The position numbers and the translations under genes were made by a program. Source: Brevundimonas sp. MYb52 (lineage in GTDB: Bacteria > Pseudomonadota > Alphaproteobacteria > Caulobacterales > Caulobacteraceae). Taken from it: 64,000 nucleotides of DNA. The stretch spans positions 372,001-436,000 of the forward strand of contig NZ_PCPB01000001.1 in the NCBI RefSeq assembly GCF_002979535.1, in the 5' to 3' direction. This document shows positions 1-7,992 of this stretch, piece after piece (within the stretch, counting starts at the first letter, position 1; the number at the start of each line of letters is the position of its first letter). The notes beneath the pieces are model-generated. The model was not told the origin of the DNA and did no database searches. It was given only the letters and a program-made list of their open reading frames with translations.

Positions 1-140
1 GGTCGAAGGGCTCGCAGCTCACCTTGAACATCGACAATGTGTTCGACGAGGATCCGCCCTACTTCAACTCGCCCACCGGCTACGCCAACGGGCAGACCCT
101 CGGCCGGGTCTTCACGCTCGGGATTCGAAAAGCCTTCTGA
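1..140 (+). CDS. TonB-dependent receptor, C-terminal end (partial)
   Basis: Only the last 45 codons are in the window; the gene begins to the left. The reading frame ends with NVFDEDPPYF, then a Gly/Asn-rich turn, then GRVFTLGIRKAF before a TGA stop. Outer-membrane beta-barrels of this class end in a beta-strand with a terminal aromatic residue, and LNIDNVFDEDPPYF is typical of the last strands of TonB-dependent receptors. A terminator follows directly. The receptor probably imports the substrate of the glycosidases and esterases encoded next to it, but that link is inferred from position only. Confidence 0.85.
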   Translation, partial: SKGSQLTLNIDNVFDEDPPYFNSPTGYANGQTLGRVFTLGIRKAF

Positions 141-165
141 TCTGAAAAGCTCCTGAAGCCTGGAC

Positions 166-196
166 GGGCCGGCGATCCTTCGCCGGCCCTTTTTTT
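166..196 (+). terminator. Rho-independent terminator after the TonB receptor
   Basis: A perfect 9-bp stem (GGGCCGGCG paired with CGCCGGCCC) with a 6-nt loop is followed by seven T residues. It starts 26 bp after the receptor stop and separates it from the beta-glucosidase transcript, which has its own operator region downstream. Confidence 0.9.
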
Positions 197-316
197 GGGT
201 CCGTTCGACCAGGAGGGGCTGTCGGGCTCAAAGGCGCGGCGACCGTCCCGGGCGGAGCGACTCTTGCCGACCATGCCTCAGAGCGTGCGAAGACGCGCGG
301 ATGACGCGCGTTTAAC

Positions 317-337
317 TTGACAACGTTTTCAAAACGT
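317..337 (+). promoter_or_regulatory. LacI-type operator, site 1, with a -35-like hexamer
   Basis: TTGACA at 317-322 overlaps the 12-mer GACAACGTTTTC at 319-330. The 15-bp sequence at 323-337 is a perfect palindrome, ACGTTTT-C-AAAACGT. The same 12-mer occurs, in complement, at 7549-7560 and 7872-7883, each time upstream of a gene of the same catabolic cluster. The central CG with A/T-rich half-sites is the usual form of a LacI/GalR-family operator. Overlap with the promoter hexamer suggests repression. The regulator is not in the window. Confidence 0.7.
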
Positions 338-403
338 CTGACCCCAAGAACCCTCGGTGGGAGAAGACGGCGACACGCCGTACCGCGCCGGAAGGAGGAT
401 CCG

Positions 404-2698
404 ATGACCTTGCTGCGCGTGCTCATGACCGCGACCGCCCTGGCGACCGTGGTGTCGCCGGCCCTGGCCCAGACCGCGGTCGCGCCGGCGCCGGTTGAAG
501 CGCCCGCACGCCCCTGGATGGACACCCGTCTCTCGCCCGACGAACGGGCCCGCCTGCTCGTGGCCGCCATGACCCTGGAGGAGCAGGCCCACCTCATGCT
601 GGGTCGGACCGGATATGACGTCTCGGTCCTTGCACCCAATCTGCCCGAGGTGATCCTGGAGAGCGTTCGAACCCTTCGCGCCCTGGGCTTCCTCGGCACG
701 GCCGGGTTCGTTCCAGGCGAACCGCGGCTGGGTATTCCCTCCCTTCACCTGGCGGACGCCACGCTCGGGGTCGCAAACACGGGCGACATGCTGAGGGCAG
801 GGGACCAGTCCACCGCCTTCCCCTCGACCCTGGCCCTGGCGTCTTCATTCGATCCGGCGCTGGCGCGCCGGGCGGGGCAAGCCCTCGGCTTGGAAGCCTT
901 CGCGCATGGCTTCAATGTTCAGCTCGCCGGCGGCGTCAATCTGACGCGCGAGGTTAGAAACGGCCGCAATTTCGAATATGTGGGCGAAGACCCGCTGTTG
1001 GCCGGCCTGATCATGGGCGAGCACATCGCCGGGGTGCAGGACGAGCACGTCGTCTCCACCGTCAAACACTATGCGGTGAACCTGCAGGAGACCGGCCGCA
1101 TGGTGCACGACGTCCAGATCAGCGAGGCGGCCATGCGCGAGTCCGACCTTCTGGCGTTCGAGATCGCCATCGCACGGGGCAGACCCGGCTCAGTGATGTG
1201 CGCCTATAACAAGGTCAACGGCCAATACGCCTGCGAGAACCCATTCCTGCTGACCGAGGTGCTGCGCCGTGACTGGGGCTATCCGGGCTGGGTGATGTCG
1301 GACTGGAACGCCACCCATTCTCTCGCGCCGGCGGTGCTGGCGGGGCTCGACCAGGAGTCCCCGCAGTTCCCACGGCATTTCAGCGGCATGAAGGCGGCTG
1401 TGGACAGCGGGGCCCTCCCGGCGTCTCGCGTCGCCGAATCCGCCCAGCGCATCTTGCGCAGCCTGTTCGCGGTCGGCGTCATGGATCATCCCGCCGCGCC
1501 CGGGGGGCCTGTCGACCAGGCCGCCAGCGCCGCTATCGCCGAAGAGATCGCACTGTCAGGCATCGTCCTGCTGAAGAACGACGGCGTCCTCCCGATCGCG
1601 GCTGAGGCTAAACGGATCCTGGTCGTCGGCGGCTTCGCCGACAAGGGCGTTCTGTCAGGCGGCGGCTCCTCGCAGGTCATGCCCTACGGCGGACATTACG
1701 CGGACACGCGTGGCCTTGAGGGGCTCGAGACCCGCACCGCGCCTGTCTATATCCTGTCGTCGCCGCTCGAGGCGCTTCGGACCCTTCGTCCGGACGCCGA
1801 GATTGTGTTCGACGACGGATCGGATCCCGCAAGAGCGGCCGCTGCGGCGCGGACGGCCGACCTGGCCCTGGTCTTCGTCAGCCGTCCCGAGACCGAGGGC
1901 AAGGACAGTCCGGACCTGTCTCTGCCCCATGGCCAGGACGCCCTGATCGAGGCCGTGGCGAGCGCCAATCCAAAAACCGTAGCGGTGCTGGAGACGGGCA
2001 ATCCGATCGCCATGCCCTGGCTTTCCCGCACGGCGGGCGTGCTGCAGGCCTGGTATCCCGGGCAGAGAGGCGGTCAGGCCATCGCCCGGATCCTGACCGG
2101 AGAGACCTCGCCGTCCGGCCGTCTGCCGATGAGTTTCCCCGTTTCGGCCGAACAGACGCCTCGACCTGAGCTGCTGGCGGGCGAGAATGTCGTTGGAACC
2201 GACGCCTCGTCGATCGATCATCCGTTCGACCTGCCGATAAACGAGGGTTCGGACGTCGGCTACAGGTGGTTCGAGCGATCCGGACAGACCCCGATGTTCG
2301 CCTTCGGACACGGCCTGACCTACACCACCTTCGACTACGGCTCGCCGGCCTTCACCGGGGGCGACGGGCTGTCGGTCCAGGTCGAGATCACCAACACCGG
2401 TTCGCGCGACGGCGTCGAGGTTGCGCAGCTCTATGCCGCACCGCCGGGCCGGACCCATCGTCTCGTGGGTTGGGCGCGTGTCCCCCTGAAAGCCGGCGAA
2501 CGCCGGGCCGTCACGATCGCGGCGGATCCCCGGCTGCTCGCTTCCTGGACCGAAGGCGGCCAGGGTTGGGTGCGCACGGGCGGGGTCTACGACGTCTTCG
2601 TCGGCCGGTCCGCCGGCGCGCCTGAAAGCGCCGGCGAGGTCACCCTGAACCGCTCCAGCGATGTGCCCCGGCGCATCGCAGGCGACCCTGCCTCCTGA
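404..2698 (+). CDS. GH3 family beta-glucosidase, exported
   Basis: The gene encodes a 764-residue glycoside hydrolase family 3 enzyme that removes non-reducing beta-linked glucose (or xylose) units. The ATG at 404 is chosen because GGAAGGAGG lies just upstream and the product then begins with a signal peptide ending near ALAQ; longer in-frame starts lack both. The N-terminal TIM-barrel domain is at about residues 40-345, with the nucleophile Asp300 in VMSDWN. The C-terminal GH3 domain (about 385-610) and a fibronectin-III-like domain (about 660-740) follow. The length is normal for BglX-type periplasmic enzymes. It is the first gene of a run with the tannase and the esterase, 22 bp before the former, behind operator site 1. 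Confidence 0.93.
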   Translation: MTLLRVLMTATALATVVSPALAQTAVAPAPVEAPARPWMDTRLSPDERARLLVAAMTLEEQAHLMLGRTGYDVSVLAPNLPEVILESVRTLRALGFLGTAGFVPGEPRLGIPSLHLADATLGVANTGDMLRAGDQSTAFPSTLALASSFDPALARRAGQALGLEAFAHGFNVQLAGGVNLTREVRNGRNFEYVGEDPLLAGLIMGEHIAGVQDEHVVSTVKHYAVNLQETGRMVHDVQISEAAMRESDLLAFEIAIARGRPGSVMCAYNKVNGQYACENPFLLTEVLRRDWGYPGWVMSDWNATHSLAPAVLAGLDQESPQFPRHFSGMKAAVDSGALPASRVAESAQRILRSLFAVGVMDHPAAPGGPVDQAASAAIAEEIALSGIVLLKNDGVLPIAAEAKRILVVGGFADKGVLSGGGSSQVMPYGGHYADTRGLEGLETRTAPVYILSSPLEALRTLRPDAEIVFDDGSDPARAAAAARTADLALVFVSRPETEGKDSPDLSLPHGQDALIEAVASANPKTVAVLETGNPIAMPWLSRTAGVLQAWYPGQRGGQAIARILTGETSPSGRLPMSFPVSAEQTPRPELLAGENVVGTDASSIDHPFDLPINEGSDVGYRWFERSGQTPMFAFGHGLTYTTFDYGSPAFTGGDGLSVQVEITNTGSRDGVEVAQLYAAPPGRTHRLVGWARVPLKAGERRAVTIAADPRLLASWTEGGQGWVRTGGVYDVFVGRSAGAPESAGEVTLNRSSDVPRRIAGDPAS

Positions 2699-2720
2699 CC
2701 CGCCCTCGAAAGGACCTTCC

Positions 2721-4346
2721 GTGAAAATATCCCCGACCCTGGGCGTCTTGATGTCGCTGGCCGCCGTGGGCTCGCTCGCCCTGACGGGCTGCGCGACCCC
2801 GGCGACCTCCTCGTCCGCCTCCGTCCAGCCGTCGCAGGCGTCGGCCCGACCGGCCAAGGCCGCCGCCGTTGAGGCCGCTACGGGCGATCCGCAGCGATGC
2901 GCGGCTCTGGCGGGCCGTCAGATCGCAGGAACCGCCGTATCCGAGGCCCGGTATTATTCGGTGGGCGAGCCCATGAAGCCGCTAAACCTGCCCAACCGGG
3001 TGGACTTTTGCATGGTGACCTTCGTCGCCAAGCCGACCGCCGCCTCCGCGATCAAGATCGAGGTCTGGCTGCCGAACGCCTGGAACCGCAAATTCGTGGG
3101 CGTGGGCGGCGGCGGCTTCAGCGGCAGCTACGCAGTTTCGTCCATAGCCCTGACCCCGGCGGTGAGCCAGGGCTATGCGGCGGTCGTCACCGACGCGGGC
3201 CATGACGCTTCGGACGATGCGGCCTGGGCGCTCGGCCAGCCCGACAAGATCGCCGACTACGGCTACCGGTCCAACCATATCGCAGCCGAGCTCGGCAAGG
3301 CGGTGTCGCAAGCCTACTACGGCGCCGGGGTCGAGAGGGCCTATTTCAAGGGTTGTTCCAACGGCGGTCGCGACGCCCTGATGTTGGCGCAGCGTTATCC
3401 TGCGGACTACGACGCCATCGTGGTGGGGGCGCCGGCCCACCGCTTTACCGACCTGATGTCATCGTTCGCGCAATACGGCCAGATGGTCGAGGCGCTGCCC
3501 GCAATCGACGCGCTCGCGCCGAAGCTCGCCATGCTCCGGGAGGCCGTGCTGGTCCGCTGCGACGACCGCGACGGTCTGAAGGACGGCCTGATCGCCGAAC
3601 CTGACAAATGCGCCTTCGATCCGGGCGAGGTCGCCTGCGCCGACGGCCAGACCGAAAACTGCCTCACCGCCCAGGAGCTGGCGCTGGTCAGGACGATTTA
3701 TCGCGGGGTTTCCACGCCGGACGGCCGCCAGGTCATGCCCGGCCTGTCGCCGGGCAGCGAGTACGAGTGGACGAACTGGGTGGCAGGCGCCAAGGCTGGC
3801 GGCCCGGGCATGGGGCGGGAATTCTTCCGCAACATGGTCTACAGCGATCCCTCGTGGAGCTTCGGGCGCTTCGACGTCGCGCGCGACAGCGCCGCCGCAC
3901 AGGCCCGGGCCGGATCGGATGTGGACGCCGTCGACACCGATCTACGGCCCTTCCTGCGTCGAGGCGGAAAAATCCTCTTCCACCACGGCTGGGACGACGC
4001 GGCCATCCCGCCGGCGAGCACCATCGGCTACTTCGAGGCGGCAAGTCGCTCGGCCGGGGGTCTGGCCGACACCTCGATGCGCCTGTTCATGATGCCCGGC
4101 GTCGCCCATTGCTCGGACGGGAAGGGGCCGGACTACGTCGACTTCCTGGGGGCGCTGGACACCTGGGTCGAGACCGGCCAGGCGCCGGATCGCCTCGTCG
4201 CGGCCAAGCACCAGAACCGTCTGTCGATCTACACGGGCCAGACGCCGACCGTCGTCCGGACCCGCCCCTTGTGCGCCTGGCCGCGGTCGGCGTCCTATTC
4301 GGGCTCGGGTTCGGGGGACGACGCAGCCAACTTCGTCTGTCGTTAG
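2721..4346 (+). CDS. tannase/feruloyl esterase family lipoprotein
   Basis: The 541-residue protein belongs to the tannase and feruloyl esterase family, which cleaves ester bonds between phenolic acids (gallate, ferulate) and sugars or alcohols. The GTG start at 2721 is preferred because AAAGGA precedes it and the product then begins with a lipoprotein signal with lipobox LTGC. The family's catalytic set is visible: Ser213 in GCSNGG, Asp426 in HGWDDAAIP and His463 in VAHCSDG, with Cys212 and Cys464 next to Ser and His as in the CS-D-HC disulfide-bridged motif. It lies 22 bp behind the GH3 gene and is probably co-transcribed, so ester and glycoside cleavage would be co-produced at the cell envelope. 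The true acid released cannot be read from sequence. Confidence 0.9.
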   Translation: MKISPTLGVLMSLAAVGSLALTGCATPATSSSASVQPSQASARPAKAAAVEAATGDPQRCAALAGRQIAGTAVSEARYYSVGEPMKPLNLPNRVDFCMVTFVAKPTAASAIKIEVWLPNAWNRKFVGVGGGGFSGSYAVSSIALTPAVSQGYAAVVTDAGHDASDDAAWALGQPDKIADYGYRSNHIAAELGKAVSQAYYGAGVERAYFKGCSNGGRDALMLAQRYPADYDAIVVGAPAHRFTDLMSSFAQYGQMVEALPAIDALAPKLAMLREAVLVRCDDRDGLKDGLIAEPDKCAFDPGEVACADGQTENCLTAQELALVRTIYRGVSTPDGRQVMPGLSPGSEYEWTNWVAGAKAGGPGMGREFFRNMVYSDPSWSFGRFDVARDSAAAQARAGSDVDAVDTDLRPFLRRGGKILFHHGWDDAAIPPASTIGYFEAASRSAGGLADTSMRLFMMPGVAHCSDGKGPDYVDFLGALDTWVETGQAPDRLVAAKHQNRLSIYTGQTPTVVRTRPLCAWPRSASYSGSGSGDDAANFVCR

Positions 4347-4528
4347 GGGGAGAGACCGTTGCCCGTCCCGCCCGAGCCCGGTCCGGCGCCGACGACCCGC
4401 TTCGGCCGGGATTTTCGTCGGCCGTCCAGCCGGCGGCTTGGTATCGGTTCACGGACAGGGCGGCGAGCGCGCTCCAATCGACGATCAGACACGCCTGAAC
4501 CCTCCCCAACAGCGCGGAGAATAGCCCC

Positions 4529-5461
4529 ATGAAACCGTTCACCGCCGGGCCTTTCGGATGGATGCTGGGGCTCATCCTGCTGGCGGCCGTCGGATGCGCC
4601 AAGAAGCCGCCGGAGCTCCCCGGGGTCGCCGACGACCCCGCCTGGGAGGTCGTCCGGATCTGGAGCGGCGCCCCGATAGGCGACATGCCGGTGCCGCTGC
4701 CCGAGGCCCGTGTGCTTCAGGACGTCGGCTGGCGGAAGATCACCCTGTTGCGGGATGTGTCCACACCTTCGGTGACGATCATACGGCCGCGCGAGGGCAC
4801 GGCGACGGGCGCGGCTATGGTGATCCTTCCCGGAGGCGGGTTCGGCGGACTGGCGTGGGACGTCGAAGGCACAGAGGTCGGCGAGTACCTGGCGGAGCGG
4901 GGCGTCACGGCCTTTGTCGTGCGATACCGGGTCCGCACGCCGCCGAGCTCCGCCTGGCTTTCCCTGGCCACCAAAGGCATCAACGGCGCTCTGGAGCCAG
5001 GTCGCATCGCGGCGTCCCAGGACGCCATGCAGGCCGTGCGGTTGATTCGGCAAAACGCCGACCGCTACGGTGTCGATCCGGACCGCGTCGGGATGATGGG
5101 GTTCTCTGCAGGCGCGATCACGCTGTTGCGCGTCCTCCAGGACGCCGACGAGGCCTCTCGCCCGAATGTCGCCGCCTCCGTCTACGGTCTGCTGTTCGAC
5201 GACGCCGTCAGACCCGAGCAGACCCCGATGTTCGTCGCCGTGGCGCAGGACGACCTGGTCAAGGACGCCCGCAAGATCGAAGCGATCTGGACCGCCGCGG
5301 GCGCACCCCTGGAAATGCATGTCTACGAATCGGGAGGGCATGGCTTCGGCCTGGGACGCCCGGGGACCGGCTCCATGGCCTTCCGGGCGGACTTTGAGAC
5401 CTGGCTCCGCGGCGAGGGCTATCTTGCGCCGCGCGCGGCTGCGGGTACGGCGACGCCCTGA
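4529..5461 (+). CDS. alpha/beta hydrolase lipoprotein, acetyl-xylan-esterase-like
   Basis: The 310-residue product starts with a lipoprotein signal ending in AVGC. The oxyanion-loop motif LPGGGFGG is followed by the nucleophile elbow GFSAGA with Ser193. A late Asp lies in VAQDDLV, and a GGHGFG segment carries the probable catalytic His. This layout is that of BD-FAE/acetylesterase proteins found with xylanases and pectinases, which deacetylate or deferuloylate plant oligosaccharides. It sits 182 bp after the tannase gene on the same strand, so it is either the third gene of that operon or has its own promoter. The substrate is inferred only from neighbours. Confidence 0.85.
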   Translation: MKPFTAGPFGWMLGLILLAAVGCAKKPPELPGVADDPAWEVVRIWSGAPIGDMPVPLPEARVLQDVGWRKITLLRDVSTPSVTIIRPREGTATGAAMVILPGGGFGGLAWDVEGTEVGEYLAERGVTAFVVRYRVRTPPSSAWLSLATKGINGALEPGRIAASQDAMQAVRLIRQNADRYGVDPDRVGMMGFSAGAITLLRVLQDADEASRPNVAASVYGLLFDDAVRPEQTPMFVAVAQDDLVKDARKIEAIWTAAGAPLEMHVYESGGHGFGLGRPGTGSMAFRADFETWLRGEGYLAPRAAAGTATP

Positions 5462-5566
5462 CTTCGCGGGCCGGGTGTATCACCGGGCCCGGCTTGGCGC
5501 GCCAGGCGCAGCCCCGCCTCGTGTCGAAGGCGGGAGGCCGCCGCTCTCGCTCCGCCAACCACGCCT

Positions 5567-5833
5567 CTACGGGCCGGGCGTTCGGTCCCAACGCCGCGGA
5601 CGCCACGGTTCATCGCCACGGCCTGGAGCATCAGACCGGCGAGGGCGCCACAGGTCAGATCCTGCCTGCGCCCTGGCGAGGGTGACGCCTTCGACCTGAT
5701 GCGCCGATGTCGCGGTTTTCCACCGGAAGTCGGCGGGGACGTTGCGCGATGTCGTCGTCGCCGCGACGCCTTCGGCGTGCGTGAGGACGGGGCTCGATGC
5801 GGCCACGAGATCGCGGCGGCTCAGTGTCGGCAT
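5567..5833 (-). pseudogene. truncated GH1 beta-glucosidase remnant
   Basis: Read on the minus strand, the first about 50 codons give a GH1 N-terminus: a twin-arginine start (SRRDL), then PADFRWKTATSAHQVEG, matching PANFLWGAATAGHQIEG in the intact GH1 gene at 7993. After HQVEG the homology stops, the sequence becomes Arg/Pro-rich noise, and the frame ends at 5567. All catalytic parts (NEP, TENG-like motifs) are absent. It starts 42 bp after the carboxylesterase stop on the same strand, so the ancestral operon probably encoded carboxylesterase and then GH1. A large deletion is the simplest explanation. Confidence 0.7.
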
Positions 5834-5875
5834 GGCTTGGGCGTCCACCTGTGGGGAGAGGGCGCCGCCAGGCCC

Positions 5876-7462
5876 TCACAAGGGGTTGTACTGGGCGCCG
5901 GAACCGATCGCCTCACGCAGCATCGCCCGCGGGGCCGCCTGTGGATCGGGGCCGCTGCTGCTCACCTGATCGAAGACCATCATCTCCTGGTCGGCGGGCC
6001 GATAGGGCCGCCAGCGGGGCATGCCTGGATGGTTGGGATCGCCTTTTCGCGCGAACGCCGCCCAGGCGCCGGAAATCTGTTTCGTCAGCGTGTCGGCGTC
6101 CGGCCGCGGGCTAAGCCCGATGGTGAGCGGCAGTTCGGCGGTGTGCATCGCGCGCAAGCCCGGCGGCAGCCGTGTGTCCAGGTCCATGCGATAGAAGTAG
6201 ACCGGCGGGCTTTGGTCGCTCTTCAGATCGGCGAGCGTGACCATGGCGCGCCCGAAGCTGGCGTCCGAACTGATGCGGAAATAGCTGTCGGACGGCGTGT
6301 CGGAAGGAAACGCTGTCCGATAGGCGTCGACGACCCCGGGCGCGGCTTCGGGCGGAAGGCCCAGCTTGGCGGCGGCGAGGCGGGACGGCACGTCCGGCCA
6401 TTTCAGGTCGAAGAGACCCGGCTGGCCCAGGGCGAACAGGGTGAGTTCATCCTTGCAATATCCCAGCAGGAGCGGAACGTTCGCCGCCGTGGCGGGCGCC
6501 TGGGCCCACGGCTGCGCCGTCAAGGTCCGGCCGTCCGCGACGGGCAGGTTGCCGGGGGCGCCTGCGCCCGTGAACCTGTCGAACGGAAGGCGCTGCAACG
6601 CCGCCACGTCGCTGGCGCCGACCCGCGCCATGAAGTCGCGGGTCTGCTCCGCAGCGACCTGTGGGGCGATGGGGTCAGGATAGAGGCCGCTCTGGATGAT
6701 GGCGCGTCGAAAAAGACCCTGCGCCTGGGGCATGGCGAGCAGCAGGCTGACCTTGATGCCGCCGCCGGACTCGCCGAAGAGGGTGACATTGGTCGGATCG
6801 CCGCCGAAGGCGCCGATATTGTCCCGGACCCAGCGCAGGGCGGCGACAAGATCGAGCATGCCGGGATTGCCGTCCGCAAAGTCCGGGGAAGCGCCTCCCA
6901 TGTACATATAGCCCAATGCGCCCAACCGGTGGTTCACCGTCACGAGCACGACATCCTCTGCGACCGTGAACCGGTCGCCCAGGGTGCCGACCAGGCCCGT
7001 CCCGCTGGTGAAGCCGCCGCCGTGGATATAGACGAGCACCGGCCGCCGGGCGCGATCAACGGCCGGCGTCACGACGTTGAGGACGAGACAATCCTCCCCC
7101 AGGGTTTCCGGCATGGCAGCGATTTCCGCTGAGCGGTTGCCGGTGAAATAGTCGGCGAAAGGCCCGGTCATCGGTCCGGTTCCCGCCTGGGGCGCCCGCT
7201 GGCCCGGCCGGGTGGCGTCCCGAACGCCCTGCCAAGGAACGGGCGGCGCGGGAGGGCGGAAACGACGGGCGCCACCGGTATCCGCACCGTAGGGCAGGCC
7301 AAGGAAGATGGAGGCCCCGTTCCGAACGAACCCCTTTGCCCGGCCCTGCCGGGTCCTGGCGATCGGATCTCCCGTCGCCGCGAAGCTGCGCGCCGGGATC
7401 ATCGCGGACATCCCGGCGATCAACAGGTGAGATGTGACGGTCCGGCGATCGGGTCCTGTCAT
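5876..7462 (-). CDS. type-B carboxylesterase, exported
   Basis: The 528-residue protein is a carboxylesterase/lipase of the acetylcholinesterase fold. The start at 7462 has GGAGGA 7 nt upstream and gives an N-terminal signal (DRRTVTSHLL...ARSFAA) that may be Tat-type. The family signature EDCLVLNV is present, and Ser232 lies in GESGGG. A Glu in YCKDE and a His in AMHTAELP sit where the acid and base of the triad belong. The promoter region behind it carries operator site 2, shared with the GH3 and GH1 genes. It probably removes acyl or aromatic groups from plant glycosides, but the substrate is unknown. Confidence 0.9.
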   Translation of the reverse strand: MTGPDRRTVTSHLLIAGMSAMIPARSFAATGDPIARTRQGRAKGFVRNGASIFLGLPYGADTGGARRFRPPAPPVPWQGVRDATRPGQRAPQAGTGPMTGPFADYFTGNRSAEIAAMPETLGEDCLVLNVVTPAVDRARRPVLVYIHGGGFTSGTGLVGTLGDRFTVAEDVVLVTVNHRLGALGYMYMGGASPDFADGNPGMLDLVAALRWVRDNIGAFGGDPTNVTLFGESGGGIKVSLLLAMPQAQGLFRRAIIQSGLYPDPIAPQVAAEQTRDFMARVGASDVAALQRLPFDRFTGAGAPGNLPVADGRTLTAQPWAQAPATAANVPLLLGYCKDELTLFALGQPGLFDLKWPDVPSRLAAAKLGLPPEAAPGVVDAYRTAFPSDTPSDSYFRISSDASFGRAMVTLADLKSDQSPPVYFYRMDLDTRLPPGLRAMHTAELPLTIGLSPRPDADTLTKQISGAWAAFARKGDPNHPGMPRWRPYRPADQEMMVFDQVSSSGPDPQAAPRAMLREAIGSGAQYNPL

Positions 7463-7542
7463 CGCGACTTCCTCCAGCGGCTGAATTCGGGTTGAACCGA
7501 CGCCGTTTGGTACACTTACGAGCAAGGTTGATTGCAAAGATT

Positions 7543-7570
7543 AATCCCGAAAACGTTGTCTGCAAGGTGT
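7543..7570 (-). promoter_or_regulatory. LacI-type operator, site 2, in a putative promoter of the carboxylesterase
   Basis: GAAAACGTTGTC at 7549-7560 is the exact complement of operator site 1. On the minus strand a possible -35 TTGCAG and a possible -10 TAATCT are separated by 16 nt, and the operator fills the spacer. It is 87 bp upstream of the carboxylesterase start. A repressor bound here would block RNA polymerase. Confidence 0.65.
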
Positions 7571-7868
7571 TTCTGAATTCCTTTCTCAGGGCTTGAAACG
7601 CTGTCTGAACTTCCGCCTCGGCCCTCAACACAGCCGTCGCCGCATAGCGGGAAACGGAGACCGAATAGACGCCTGCACAGACAGCCCATCCCATGGTTTT
7701 CTCTGCCAGTTCGAAAGCCGACCATGACGGCTTCCGGTCGGCCGATCGGCCGGTGTCGATCGCGCGCTCGAAGGCGAGGCGGTCGCTCTCGAGCGTGGCG
7801 CTGTCCTCGATCGTCACGTTGTGGTGGATAGCCCGGAAAGCGAAACCCGGCACAGGGTCCTGATCCAA
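7570..7868 (-). other. unassigned open stretch between two operators
   Basis: A minus-strand frame opening at 7868 reads for about 100 codons as an ordinary-looking helical sequence (for example DSATLESDRLAFERA and WSAFELAEKTMGW) before running into the carboxylesterase gene in another frame. I recognise no family, there is no clear ribosome binding site, and it crosses the site-2 promoter. It may be a decayed gene or chance coding potential in GC-rich DNA. Confidence 0.2.
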
Positions 7869-7869
7869 G

Positions 7870-7898
7870 TTGAAAACGTTGTCGAGACATGGTTCGAT
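7870..7898 (+). promoter_or_regulatory. LacI-type operator, site 3, in a putative promoter of the GH1 gene
   Basis: GAAAACGTTGTC at 7872-7883 repeats the 12-mer of sites 1 and 2. TTGAAA (7870-7875) and TTCGAT (7893-7898), spaced by 17 nt, could be -35 and -10 hexamers, with the operator overlapping the first and the spacer. It lies about 110 bp before the GH1 start. Confidence 0.65.
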
Positions 7899-7992
7899 TG
7901 TCGACTTACCCAGGGGCCGTTGGCCTGCCCAATAGCGCGGCGCTGGAAAGAACAGCCCGCCGCCTCACCGACGACCTGAAAGGATCAGAACC

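Noticed and set aside
5699..7132. 477-codon plus-strand frame opposite the carboxylesterase
   Set aside because: Antisense to a gene with clear catalytic motifs; composition is that of a shadow frame.
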